Source: Devosia riboflavina
GTDB taxonomy: Bacteria > Pseudomonadota > Alphaproteobacteria > Rhizobiales > Devosiaceae
DNA: 64,000 nucleotides
Direction: 5' to 3'
Assembly (NCBI RefSeq): GCF_000743575.1
Contig: NZ_JQGC01000035.1
Coordinates: forward strand, 1 to 64,000
Position 1 is the stretch's first letter. Each line of letters begins with the position of its first letter. Shown here piece by piece: positions 50,593 to 59,191 of the stretch. The position numbers and the translations under genes were made by a program. Under the pieces are notes generated by a model. It did no database searches. It was not told the origin of the DNA and saw only the letters and a program-made list of their open reading frames with translations.

Positions 50593-50625
50593 AGCCCGCA
50601 ACCTTGAAATTGCGGGCTTTTTTCC
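50593..50625 (+). terminator. Terminator of the fliL-fliM-motE operon
   Basis: AAGCCCGCAA and TTGCGGGCTT form a 10-bp stem with an 8-base loop, followed by TTTT. Confidence 0.9.
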
Positions 50626-50788
50626 TGCCTGACGCCAAATTTTCGTCGCCGCGGAGGCTCTTCCACCCCCTCCGCGTAATCGGACGTTAAGCATGCCCGA
50701 TTAGGTTTGTGCCTAGTCTTTATGTCGTTGGTCTTTTCCGCGTGCGCGGGGTTGCCAGCACTGCGTCGGGCAGGTGGAAGTCGTGAAA

Positions 50789-53700
50789 ATGACCAGCAAA
50801 CCGGGTTGGCTACGGCCACGCAATATTCTTGCTGCGGCCTTGCTGTCGGTCAGCCTGATGTCTGTTTCGCTCGCCATGGCCCAGGAGCAGGCGCAGTTCT
50901 TCGCCACCCAGGAAGAAGGCTACGGCCGTCTCGTCGTCAGTTTTCCGGATCGCGACACCATGCCTGCCTATGCCATGCGCATGAGCAATGGCGTGCTCTC
51001 GCTCGAATTCCAGGAGCCGATCTCGCTCGTCCTGCCTGACGTCGCCTCGATCATGCCCGAATATCTGTCCGTGGCGCGGCTCGATCCGGCCGGCACCGGC
51101 CTCCGCATCGGCCTCCGCACCACGCTCAATTTCAACCGCACCGAAGCGGGCACCAAACTCTTCATCGATCTCCTGCCGCCCGATTGGCAGGGTTCGCCGC
51201 CGCCGCTGCCGCAGGACGTGCTCGATGAAATGGCCGAGAAGGCCCAGCGTATCGCGCTGCGTGACGACCAGCGGCGCAAGGCGCAGGTCGTGGCCGAACA
51301 GAACCCGATCGCCAGCCTCCGCATCGGCCGCAATCCGACCTTCATGCGCCTGCAGTTCGACTGGACCATTCCAACGGGCGGCACCTTCGACTTCTCTGGC
51401 GAGCAAGGACGCATCGATTTCGAATGGCCAGTCAATATCGACCTGCGCGAATTGCTGACCGATCTGCCGTCCGAAATCGTCTCGGCGAAAAATTCGGTCA
51501 CCCTTGATGGCAGCGCCGTCGAAATGAAGTTCGGCCGCGGCGTCGTGCCGCGATTCTATTCGACCGGTCCCAACCAATATGTCCTCGATATCGACATAGC
51601 GGGCGAGGGGCTCCCTGAATTTTCCGCCGCCGCACTGGCGTCCGAAGCACCGGCCAGCGCCCCTGCCGCCGAAGGCCAGCAGCCGGGCGTCGTGGTTGCA
51701 GGCAGCGATCTGACCACCACCGATCCCGAAAAGATCACCCCGTTCGTTACGACGCTGGGCAGCACCGTCCGCGTCGTCTTCCCCTTCGTGCAGGAAACGC
51801 CCTCGGCGATTTTCCGGCGCGGCGACTCGGTCTGGCTGGTCTTTGACACGCACAGCGCCATCCAGCTCCCCGAAGAGCTCGAAAAGCTCTCCGACATTTC
51901 GAGCGAATTCGTCGTCACCACCATTGACGATGCGCAGGTCGTCCGCATCGATCTCTCGCAGGATCGGCTCGCCACCATCGGTTCGGAAGGCCAGGCTTGG
52001 GTTCTTTCGCTCGGTGACGTCATGATGGCGCCGACCGAACCCATGGAACTGACCCGCCGCCGCGATATGCGCGGCGATTTCGAGATGACCGCGAATATGG
52101 TCCGTCCCGGCCGCGTCCATGATTTCCAGGATCCGCTGGTCGGCGACCATCTCAGCGTCATCACCGCCTATCCGCCGGCCCGCGGCATTACCCGTTCGCT
52201 CGACTATGTGGATTTCTCCGCCCTGCAGAGCGTCCACGGTCTCGTTATCCGTCCCAAAGCCGACAATCTCGAAGTCGCTCTCGAAAACGCCCTCGCCGTC
52301 ATCACGGCGGACGAGGGGCTGGAAGTGTCGTCCACCGACACGCTCCGACAGGACCTGCCGTCCTCTGCCCCCAGCCAGCGCGCCAGCTTCATCGATTTCG
52401 ATCCCTTGCAGCAGCCCGATTTCGCGCTCTTTGCCAAGCAGCGCGACGAGCTGGAAGCGACCGCCGCGGCCAGCGATGGCCGCGCCCGCGATACGGCACG
52501 CCTAGACCTTGCCAATTTCTTCATCGCCAACGGTCTTTCCCACGAAGCGCTCGGTATTCTTCGGGTGATCGGGGAAACCCAGCGCAATGAAGAAGTGCTC
52601 AACAAGGTCCAGATGAGCGAAGCCGTCGCCAATATCATGGCCGGCCGCCCCAAGGATGCGCTGATGCGCCTTAATGGGTCCGACATGGACCAGGACATCG
52701 ACGCGATGTTCTGGCGCGCCATTGCCCGCTCGCAGAATGGCGACTATGCCGGCGCCCGCGCCGACGCCACCCAGGCCTATTCCATCATCGACAGCTACCC
52801 GTCCTGGGCGCGTGAAAAGTTCCTGCTGGCCGCCACCCGCGCGGCCGTCGAGGAGCACTATGCCGATCAGGCCCAGGAAATGATCGGCGACGTCGTCTTT
52901 GCCGCGCTCAATCCCGATCAGGTTGCCGAATTCAGCCTGCTCTCCGGCCGCATTGCCGAGGAGCAGGGCCGTCTCGATGCCGCCATCGATATGTATGGCC
53001 AGGCCATCGCCACCGAAGTCCGTCCGGCCCGCGCCGAGGCGGTCTACCGCACCCTCGGCATTCTCGATAAGCAGAAGCGGCTCGATGTGGTACGCGGCGC
53101 CCAGACCCTTGCCGCCGAAGCGCTGCTGTGGCGCGGCGACGCCCTCGGCGCCGATATGCAGGGCATGCTGGCCGACCTCTATTTCCGCACCGGCGAATAT
53201 CGCCAGGGTTTCGAATCGGTCATGGCCGCCGTCGCCAGCGATCCGGAAAGCCGCGACGTGCAGGCCCTGAGCGATCACGCCCAGCGCATGTTCAACGATC
53301 TCTTCCTCAATGGTCTCGCCGATTCCATCGATCCGATCGCCGCGCTCGGCATCTATTACGATTTCCGTCAGTTGACCCCGCCCGGTGCTCGCGGCGACGA
53401 AATGATCCGCAACCTGGCGCGGCGCCTCGTGCGCGTCGACCTGCTGCCGCAAGCGGCCGAACTCTTGCAATACCAGCTCGACAACCGCCTGCGCGGCGTT
53501 GCCCGCACCGAAGTCGCCTCCGACCTTGCGGTCATCTACCTTGCCGAGCACAAGCCGGCCGAAGCCATGCGCGTGCTCAACGACACGCGCCTGCCTGATC
53601 TGTCGGGCACGCTCGCCCGCCAGCGCCGTATTCTCGAAGCCCGGGCTCTCCTCGACGGTGGCCGCGACCAGCTCGCGCTCGACCTCGTGCGCGAGCTCAC

Positions 53701-54136
53701 CGGCCAGGATGTCGAGCTCATGCGCATCGACGCCCATTGGCAGGCCAAGCGCTACGCCCAGGCTGGCCAGTTCATCGAAGAGCTTTATGGCGCAACGCCG
53801 GCCGGCGTGCCGCTCACCAAGGCCGCCCGCATGGGCATCCTGCAAGCCGGCGTCGGCTACGCTCTGTCCAACGACGCAGCGGGCCTGGCGCGCCTCCGCT
53901 CCAAATATTCCGACGCCATGGTCAATTCGCCTGAATGGCCGATGTTCGACTATGTCACCGGCCCGATCGAAGTCACCAGCACCCAGTTCCGCCAGGTCGC
54001 CCAACAGATCGCCGCCGTCGATGGCCTCGAAACCTTCCTCGCCGCCTATCGCGACGTCTACGAAAGCCAGGGCGCCTTGACGCCGATTTCGGCGACCGAA
54101 GAAGACGGCGGGTCGGTTGCTTCGCTCAGCGAATAG
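50789..54136 (+). CDS. Large periplasmic TPR protein, probably motility-linked
   Basis: A 1115-residue exported protein. After the signal peptide (ILAAALLSVSLMSVSLAMA) come beta-rich, AMIN-like segments (YGRLVVSFPDRDTMPAYAMR, FMRLQFDWTIPTGGTFDF) and, from about residue 575, a long array of TPR-like helices (ALGILRVIGETQRNEEVLNK, AIDMYGQAIATEV, AMRVLNDTRLPDLSGTLARQ). Start ATG 50789 has GGTGGAAG eight bases upstream. Large TPR proteins in this position occur in other alphaproteobacterial flagellar loci. The function is not established; peptidoglycan binding through the AMIN-like part is inferred. Confidence 0.75.
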   Translation: MTSKPGWLRPRNILAAALLSVSLMSVSLAMAQEQAQFFATQEEGYGRLVVSFPDRDTMPAYAMRMSNGVLSLEFQEPISLVLPDVASIMPEYLSVARLDPAGTGLRIGLRTTLNFNRTEAGTKLFIDLLPPDWQGSPPPLPQDVLDEMAEKAQRIALRDDQRRKAQVVAEQNPIASLRIGRNPTFMRLQFDWTIPTGGTFDFSGEQGRIDFEWPVNIDLRELLTDLPSEIVSAKNSVTLDGSAVEMKFGRGVVPRFYSTGPNQYVLDIDIAGEGLPEFSAAALASEAPASAPAAEGQQPGVVVAGSDLTTTDPEKITPFVTTLGSTVRVVFPFVQETPSAIFRRGDSVWLVFDTHSAIQLPEELEKLSDISSEFVVTTIDDAQVVRIDLSQDRLATIGSEGQAWVLSLGDVMMAPTEPMELTRRRDMRGDFEMTANMVRPGRVHDFQDPLVGDHLSVITAYPPARGITRSLDYVDFSALQSVHGLVIRPKADNLEVALENALAVITADEGLEVSSTDTLRQDLPSSAPSQRASFIDFDPLQQPDFALFAKQRDELEATAAASDGRARDTARLDLANFFIANGLSHEALGILRVIGETQRNEEVLNKVQMSEAVANIMAGRPKDALMRLNGSDMDQDIDAMFWRAIARSQNGDYAGARADATQAYSIIDSYPSWAREKFLLAATRAAVEEHYADQAQEMIGDVVFAALNPDQVAEFSLLSGRIAEEQGRLDAAIDMYGQAIATEVRPARAEAVYRTLGILDKQKRLDVVRGAQTLAAEALLWRGDALGADMQGMLADLYFRTGEYRQGFESVMAAVASDPESRDVQALSDHAQRMFNDLFLNGLADSIDPIAALGIYYDFRQLTPPGARGDEMIRNLARRLVRVDLLPQAAELLQYQLDNRLRGVARTEVASDLAVIYLAEHKPAEAMRVLNDTRLPDLSGTLARQRRILEARALLDGGRDQLALDLVRELTGQDVELMRIDAHWQAKRYAQAGQFIEELYGATPAGVPLTKAARMGILQAGVGYALSNDAAGLARLRSKYSDAMVNSPEWPMFDYVTGPIEVTSTQFRQVAQQIAAVDGLETFLAAYRDVYESQGALTPISATEEDGGSVASLSE

Positions 54137-54168
54137 GGCAAGGCGTCGCCAAGATCGCACGAACCGCT

Positions 54169-54414
54169 TCAGCCCGCCGGCAGGCAAACCTTGCAGCTTG
54201 CCTTGTCGAGTTGAGGAAGCCGAAGCAGGAATGCCTGGGCCTCAATGATCGTGCCGAAGGAGGACCAGACGGCTTCGCCACCGGCAACGGCGGGTTTGCG
54301 CTTCATTCCGGTTCCGCCATTGCAGTAGATGCAGTCCCGATGATGCAGCGTTGCTCGTCCGCCTCCGCGTGAGGCATGGACCCAGAAGGCATTTGCAGGG
54401 TAGTTCTCGATCAC
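54169..54414 (-). CDS. Small Cys-rich hypothetical protein
   Basis: An 81-residue protein with two CxxC pairs, HHRDCIYCNGG and ASCKVCLPAG, suggesting a metal-binding (zinc) site, and an FWVHASRGGGRATLHH segment. The likely start is GTG 54414. It is the last of three small minus-strand genes of unknown role that separate the TPR gene from fliP. No family name can be given. Confidence 0.6.
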   Translation of the reverse strand: MIENYPANAFWVHASRGGGRATLHHRDCIYCNGGTGMKRKPAVAGGEAVWSSFGTIIEAQAFLLRLPQLDKASCKVCLPAG

Positions 54415-54492
54415 GACATACCCTCGATGAGCCCATTCAACACTGGCATTCCTGTCGCGGCGAATGACTTGCGTCAGCCGTTCCGGGCCGGA

Positions 54493-54759
54493 CTAGAAGG
54501 GCGAGTCCGCCCGGGCGGCGCTATGCCGATCCTGCAGGATGGACGCTTCCAATGCTCCGGCGCTAACCGGCATTGCTTCAATCCGCCCAGGATAGGTCAG
54601 CAGGATGGTCAGCGATGATCGGCTGGCCGCCCATACCACATCGATCTGCTCTTCCTCGACCATCACCTCGAAGGTGCCGGGAGCATGTGGTTCGTCCATG
54701 CCCGGCAACTGGAAGGGAAACCGATACGTCACCAATCGTTTAGCGGGCTGGGTGATCAT
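54493..54759 (-). CDS. Small hypothetical protein
   Basis: An 88-residue protein, MITQPAKRLVTYRFPFQLPG at the start, then a beta-rich GTFEVMVEEEQIDVVW and a polar tail. ATG 54759 is preceded by GGAGACC. No signal peptide or membrane segment. Unknown function. Confidence 0.6.
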   Translation of the reverse strand: MITQPAKRLVTYRFPFQLPGMDEPHAPGTFEVMVEEEQIDVVWAASRSSLTILLTYPGRIEAMPVSAGALEASILQDRHSAARADSPF

Positions 54760-54906
54760 TGCCGGTCTCCGTGCCATGCAATGTTGGCCGAAGTGGCAGG
54801 CTTGGTCGCGCGGCTTCGCGGGCAAAGCGCGGATATGTCGCTTCGCTCGATGCCGATGTCACCAGAATCACGCGGCCATGTCGTATGAAGGGGAGCAAGG
54901 TACCCA

Positions 54907-55161
54907 TCAAAGCGCCGCCTCCGGGCGGCCGAGCGGATAGCTCTCCGCTTGATAGAGTTCAAGAATTTCGCCGCCGTTGAAGCGTTGCTCGTTCACTTCC
55001 AGCATGGCACCTTTCAGCAACGTCGACGGCATGTCTTCGATGGCGAAGCGCACGGCCTCGGCGGCGTTGCCGAAGCGTCTATAGCCAACGGTCACGGAAC
55101 CGCGGTAGCCCCGGCTCGGGAAAAGCTCCGCGGCGGCAGAATAGTCGAACCCATTGGTCAT
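54907..55161 (-). CDS. Small hypothetical protein
   Basis: An 84-residue alpha-beta protein (YRGSVTVGYRRFGNAAEAVR, LLKGAMLEVNEQRFNGGEI). ATG 55161 has GGAAGG upstream. The sequence resembles small conserved rhizobial proteins of unknown function. First of the small minus-strand group. Confidence 0.65.
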   Translation of the reverse strand: MTNGFDYSAAAELFPSRGYRGSVTVGYRRFGNAAEAVRFAIEDMPSTLLKGAMLEVNEQRFNGGEILELYQAESYPLGRPEAAL

Positions 55162-55504
55162 CGTGCGGCCTTCCGATTTGATTGCATTGAATAGCGGTCA
55201 TCGCCCAGCGCTCGGGGCCGGGTCGGAACGTTCGCAAAATTCAGTGGATCGCCAAGCAACCGGCTACGCCGGATTGATCAGGTAGCATTGGACGCCGAAA
55301 ACGTACCGTCCACTCTACGGCCTCTAATGCGCCCTATTCAAGGCAGCAGCAGCGTTTATCGAGCCGCATGGGCGACATTCCAGCCATAGGACAATGGCCC
55401 TGCCTTTTTTTGTCGGTCCGGGAAGCGCCATTTGCATGAGTGAGGTGGTCAGCGGGTCGTCCGATGCTCAGTCTCGAATGCCGCAACTCTGACGAGGTGA
55501 TTTC
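55162..55504. other. Intergenic region, no gene recognised
   Basis: 343 bp between divergent small genes. Frames here are short, have poor starts and overlap the 55505 gene on the other strand. No promoter motif or repeat was recognised. Confidence 0.4.
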
Positions 55505-55753
55505 ATGTTTGGCGATCGAAATGCCAATGATCCTTTGGACAATATCGCTCATTTCGCGCAGGAGCGGCGGCTGGCGCGCGCGCGTTGGCCATTTCTCAGC
55601 GAACGCGACCTGAGAGAGGTCAACACGGTGAAGCAACTCGCCGCCATTGTTCATGCGAGAACGAGTCTATCCCCTGCGGACGCCGATGCGGAAGTTGAGG
55701 AGTGGCTGACGGGCCATGACGTCCGGGTCGCACGGTCGGGGCTGCGAAGCTGA
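55505..55753 (+). CDS. Small hypothetical protein
   Basis: An 82-residue polar protein with FAQERRLARARWPFLSERDL and an acidic C-terminal part DADAEVEEWL. ATG 55505 is preceded by GAGGTG at good spacing. No family recognised. It is followed by a palindromic repeat. Confidence 0.5.
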   Translation: MFGDRNANDPLDNIAHFAQERRLARARWPFLSERDLREVNTVKQLAAIVHARTSLSPADADAEVEEWLTGHDVRVARSGLRS

Positions 55754-55780
55754 GCGTTTCTGCAAGCGCGCCTCGTCGCC

Positions 55781-55883
55781 CTAAAGCGCGTCGCGATCCT
55801 TCGGATTCGCTCCGTGCGCTTTAGTTCCTTGTTTTTACGCATGTCTTTGTCCCGAAACCGGCGACCACTTTCGGGAGACATGC
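55781..55883. repeat. Mosaic palindromic repeat, copy 1
   Basis: About 100 bp made of two hairpins: CTAAAGCGC..GCGCTTTAG, then GCATGTC..TCCCGAAA..TTTCGGGAGACATGC around CCGGCGACCAC. It lies directly after the fliP stop. It resembles rhizobial intergenic mosaic elements (RIME-like); identity not tested. An inverted copy lies at 57312. Confidence 0.85.
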
Positions 55884-55884
55884 T

Positions 55885-56679
55885 CTAGCTCGAAAAACTT
55901 CGCACCAGCGAGCCGACGACCAGATACCAGCCGTCCACGAGCACGAAGAAGATCAGCTTGAAGGGCAGGGAGATCACCACCGGCGGCAGCATCATCATAC
56001 CCATGCTCATGAGCACCGACGCGACGACCATGTCGATGATGACAAACGGCAAAAATAACAAAAATCCGATTTCGAAGGCGCGGCGCAGTTCGGAGATCAG
56101 GAAGGCCGGAACAAGAAGCTGCAGCGGAATGGCTTCCGGTTCGGCCGGGATTTCCGCCTCGGTCAGGTCGTAGAACAGCGACAGGTCCTGCTCGCGCACA
56201 TTGGCGCGCATGAAGGCATGGAGCGGCGCCACGGTCGGCTCAAAGGCCTCGGAAATCTCGATTTCCCCGGCGAGCAGCGGCGCAATGCCGTTGTTGTAGC
56301 TCTGCTCCAGCGTCGGCTGCATGATGAAGAATGTGAGGAACAGTGCCAGCGAGATCATCACCGAGTTCGGCGGCGCGGTCTGCAGGCCGATGGCCGTACG
56401 CAGCAAAGACAGCACGACGACAATGCGCGTAAAGCTCGTCACCATCACGAGGATGGATGGCGCCAGCGACAGGATCGTGAGCAGGCCGATGAGCTGGATG
56501 GCGCGCTCGGCAAGGGCCGTGTCGTCGCCAAAACCGATGGAGAGTTCCTGGGCCTGGGCAACGCCCATGCCAACCAGCGTCAGGCCCGCCGCGATGGCAA
56601 GACCGATCAGGGCGCGCTTCTTGAGGCGCGCCCGCGCAGCACTAGTTTCGGTTGCTCTCGCCCTGCGCTTCGTGATCAC
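55885..56679 (-). CDS. fliP: Flagellar export gate protein FliP
   Basis: A 264-residue inner-membrane protein of the type III export channel. A signal peptide (ALIGLAIAAGLTLVGMGVAQA, in part) and four membrane segments are visible, with the hallmark LSLAPSILVMVTSFTRIVVV and the C-terminal GMMMLPPVVISLPFKLIFFV. The start is GTG 56679, 38 bases inside fliO. Confidence 0.96.
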   Translation of the reverse strand: MITKRRARATETSAARARLKKRALIGLAIAAGLTLVGMGVAQAQELSIGFGDDTALAERAIQLIGLLTILSLAPSILVMVTSFTRIVVVLSLLRTAIGLQTAPPNSVMISLALFLTFFIMQPTLEQSYNNGIAPLLAGEIEISEAFEPTVAPLHAFMRANVREQDLSLFYDLTEAEIPAEPEAIPLQLLVPAFLISELRRAFEIGFLLFLPFVIIDMVVASVLMSMGMMMLPPVVISLPFKLIFFVLVDGWYLVVGSLVRSFSS

Positions 56680-57295
56680 GCGTTACGCTTTCGTTAACCG
56701 CTCGTCCTGCGTCCTCTGTAGCTGAGTCGGTCGCGGGCGCGGGCGAAATGTCCGGCTTATACCCGGCTGGCAGCGTGTCCTGCGTGGAAACGGGGCGCAG
56801 CAGGCCTGTGTGGCGCAGCGAGCGGCCCGGCGCCTGTTCGCGCGCCTTGTTGGCCTCGCGGGCGCGGTCGATGGCCGCGCCCGGGCCGGCGACGGTGGTC
56901 ACAACAGCCGCTGCGGGTTTCGGCTGGGCGACCGGCACATCATTATTGGCCTTGCGGCCGATCATCGGCACGGGGCGGCGCGTCGTCTGTGCTGCCGGCG
57001 GTTCTGGAGGAACGATGCCGGCTTCGACCACCAGGTCCTGGGCGCCGCCGGTCAAAATAAGGTGTTCGACATTATCGCGCCGCACGATCAGCAATTGCCG
57101 CTTCTGATCGACCACGAGGCTGTCAACGATGGCGAGGCGCTTGTTGCGGCCGCGTACGCCATTGCTCGATACGCGAAACAGCAGCTTGAGCAGCCATACG
57201 CCCAGAAGGATCAGGACGATGACGGCGCCAAGGGCGAAGAGTGCGGTCAGGTAGGTATTGCCGCTTCCGCCGAAGAGGCTGGTGATGAACTGCAC
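56642..57295 (-). CDS. fliO: FliO-like flagellar biosynthesis protein
   Basis: A 217-residue protein with one N-terminal membrane segment (YLTALFALGAVIVLILLGVWLL, in part) followed by GRNKRLAIVDSLVVDQKRQLLIVRRDNVEHL (in part), the FliO domain. The C-terminal 100 residues are Pro/Ala-rich and disordered. GTG 57295 is preferred because GGAG sits eight bases upstream; TTG 57304 is the outer limit. FliO helps assemble the FliP ring. Confidence 0.85.
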   Translation of the reverse strand: MQFITSLFGGSGNTYLTALFALGAVIVLILLGVWLLKLLFRVSSNGVRGRNKRLAIVDSLVVDQKRQLLIVRRDNVEHLILTGGAQDLVVEAGIVPPEPPAAQTTRRPVPMIGRKANNDVPVAQPKPAAAVVTTVAGPGAAIDRAREANKAREQAPGRSLRHTGLLRPVSTQDTLPAGYKPDISPAPATDSATEDAGRAVNESVTRDHEAQGESNRN

Positions 57296-57311
57296 TGATT
57301 CCAACTCCTAA

Positions 57312-57411
57312 GCATGCCCCCCGAAAGTGGTCGCCGGTTTCGGGGCGAGGCATGCGTAACAACAAAAGACTAAGGCGTGGAGAGCGAATCGAAGATCGCG
57401 AGGCGCCTTAG
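57312..57411. repeat. Mosaic palindromic repeat, copy 2 (inverted)
   Basis: Inverted copy of the element at 55781, containing GCATGCCCCCCGAAAG and CCGGTTTCGGGGCGAGGCATGC (in part) and the CTAAGGCG..CGCCTTAG arms. It sits between fliO and the CtrA box at 57506. Confidence 0.85.
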
Positions 57412-57505
57412 AGTGGCCATCCCGACTCTGTCGGGCATTTTCTGCCCAGTCAAATCAGGCAATCATGCAGAATGCGAGGCATTTTAGGACAGCATAGCCT
57501 CACTA

Positions 57506-57520
57506 TTAACGCTTCTTTAA
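57506..57520 (+). promoter_or_regulatory. CtrA-type box upstream of flgB
   Basis: TTAA-CGCTTCT-TTAA, a perfect CtrA motif followed by CC, 52 bp before flgB. The motif is symmetric and may also serve the divergent fliO. Confidence 0.75.
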
Positions 57521-57529
57521 CCCTGATTA

Positions 57530-57542
57530 GGCAGGTTTTGCC
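57530..57542 (+). promoter_or_regulatory. GGCA-N5-TGCC palindrome next to the flgB CtrA box
   Basis: GGCAGGTTTTGCC begins nine bases after the CtrA box, in the same geometry as at fliX. Confidence 0.5.
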
Positions 57543-57571
57543 CATCTGACTTGGACTCAGGAGTAGTCGCG

Positions 57572-57979
57572 ATGGGGTTGCTGGACATGCCGGTCTTTTC
57601 GGCGCTGACGGACAAGATGCGCTGGCATCAGGCCCGTCAGGGTCTATTGGCCGAAAACGTCGCCAACGCTGACAATCCTGGTTTCAAGGGCCGGGATCTG
57701 AAGCAGTACAATTTCGAGGACCGTTTCAGCGTCGTACAGGCGCCGGTTGTCAGCACTGCGACGACTCAGCCCAGGCACTTTTCGACCTCTATCGGCGGCG
57801 GCACAAGTTTCACCGACGACAAGATGGTCAATTTCGAGATCACGCCGAAGGGAAACGGCATCACCCTCGAAGACGAGATGATGAAGGTCACGACCAATAT
57901 GATGGACTATCAGGCCGCGACCTCCCTCTACCAGAAATCGGTCAAGATCCTGAAGACCGCACTCGGCAAGACCGCTTAA
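57572..57979 (+). CDS. flgB: Proximal rod protein FlgB
   Basis: A 135-residue rod subunit with ARQGLLAENVANADNPGFKGRDL near the N-terminus and NMMDYQAATSLYQKSVKILK at the end. ATG 57572 follows AGGAG. First gene of flgB-flgC-fliE and probably fliQ-fliR-flhB. Confidence 0.95.
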   Translation: MGLLDMPVFSALTDKMRWHQARQGLLAENVANADNPGFKGRDLKQYNFEDRFSVVQAPVVSTATTQPRHFSTSIGGGTSFTDDKMVNFEITPKGNGITLEDEMMKVTTNMMDYQAATSLYQKSVKILKTALGKTA

Positions 57980-57994
57980 GAAAGGGCCTGATCC

Positions 57995-58405
57995 ATGGAT
58001 TTCAATACTTCTATCGGCATCGCCGCCACGGGCCTGCACGCACAGTCGGCCCGCATGCGCGTCATCGCTGAAAACATTGCCAACGCCGACTCCACGGCGA
58101 CGACGCCGGGCGGCGAACCCTATCGCCGCCGCGTTCCCACCTTCGAAACGGTGATGAACAACGAGCTTGGCGGCCGCGTCGTTACCATGGGCAAGCTGGC
58201 CTATGATCAGAGCGACTTCAACAATCGCTACGAGCCCGGCCATCCGGCCGCCGATGAGAATGGTTATGTTCAATACCCCAACGTCAACACACTGATCGAG
58301 ACGATGGACATGCGCGAGGCCCAGCGCAGCTATGAGGCCAATCTCAACGTGGTTTCCGTAACCCGCCAGATGCTCGGGCAGACGCTCGACATTCTCCGCG
58401 GCTAA
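57995..58405 (+). CDS. flgC: Proximal rod protein FlgC
   Basis: A 136-residue rod subunit of normal length: IGIAATGLHAQSARMRVIAE and NIANADSTATTPGGEPYRRR at the N-terminus, PNVNTLIETMDMREAQRSYE and MLGQTLDILRG at the C-terminus. It lies 15 bp after flgB. Confidence 0.96.
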   Translation: MDFNTSIGIAATGLHAQSARMRVIAENIANADSTATTPGGEPYRRRVPTFETVMNNELGGRVVTMGKLAYDQSDFNNRYEPGHPAADENGYVQYPNVNTLIETMDMREAQRSYEANLNVVSVTRQMLGQTLDILRG

Positions 58406-58425
58406 CGGTTCTGGGGGCAATCATC

Positions 58426-58920
58426 ATGGCGTCAACACCCTTCAATATTGCAGCAGCGGCCTATGGCAATGCCAGCCGCCTCGCTTCGCAGGTTTCCCGC
58501 CCCGAGGCGGAGGCCGTCATCGCCGGCGTGGCCGGTGGTCCCAATTTCGCGCAGATGCTGGCCCAGTCGGTCCAGTCTGTGACCGAAAGCGGTCGCGCTG
58601 CCGATCCCACCGCCATCGCCACGCTCAGCGATGCCGCAACCCGCATGCTGACCCAGGCCTCGATGCCCGGCGCGCAACTCGGCACAAATCCGGGCAATGG
58701 CGGCAATGACTTTGCTGCCATGCTGGCCCAGTCGGTGCAGGGCGTCGTCGATCAGGGCCGCCAGTCGGACCAGATGGCCATCGACATGGTCAATGGCAAG
58801 GCGAACGTGGTCGACATGGTCACCGCCATGTCCCAGACCGAATTTGCGATCGACAGCATCGTGACAATCCGCGACCGCGTGATCCAGTCCTATGAATCGA
58901 TCATGAGCATGCCGATCTAA
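58426..58920 (+). CDS. fliE: FliE with an internal duplication
   Basis: A 164-residue protein; FliE is normally about 100-110. The C-terminal two-thirds is standard (DMVNGKANVVDMVTAMSQTE, VTIRDRVIQSYESIMSMPI). Residues 40-60 (NFAQMLAQSVQSVTESGRAAD) repeat at 95-115 (DFAAMLAQSVQGVVDQGRQSD), joined by an Ala/Gly/Asn-rich segment, so the N-terminal helix has been duplicated. FliE joins the MS ring and export gate to the rod. Confidence 0.9.
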   Translation: MASTPFNIAAAAYGNASRLASQVSRPEAEAVIAGVAGGPNFAQMLAQSVQSVTESGRAADPTAIATLSDAATRMLTQASMPGAQLGTNPGNGGNDFAAMLAQSVQGVVDQGRQSDQMAIDMVNGKANVVDMVTAMSQTEFAIDSIVTIRDRVIQSYESIMSMPI

Positions 58921-58959
58921 GGCCCTCTGCGCTAGATCGCACTTGCTCCACTCTCGATT

Positions 58960-59057
58960 GTCACCTCGGCGAAGGCCGGGTCCCATCTTGAGATCTAGGG
59001 ATGGACCCCGGCCGGAGTTTATCTTCGGGCGCGAAGCGACCCGGGGGCCGGGGTGAC
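58960..59057. repeat. REP-like palindromic repeat between fliE and fliQ
   Basis: GTCACCTCGGCGAAGGCCGGG at the left and GGCCGGGGTGAC at the right form the outer arms; ATCTTGAGATC and GGACCCCGGCC lie inside. It fills much of the 271-bp gap within the flagellar operon. Confidence 0.7.
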
Positions 59058-59191
59058 ACCGGCTGGCAGGCGTGGCGTGTTTGCAAGCGCTGCCACATAT
59101 GCACGGCGAATACTGTGTCGTGTGGCATAGAATTCGCAGCTCATTCAGGAATCAGTTACCATTTGCGGGTGACCGCATGGGAAATTGAGTC

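Noticed and set aside
52502..54187. A 561-residue minus-strand frame opposite the TPR protein
   Set aside because: Composition is typical of a GC-rich shadow frame; the plus strand shows signal peptide and TPR helices.
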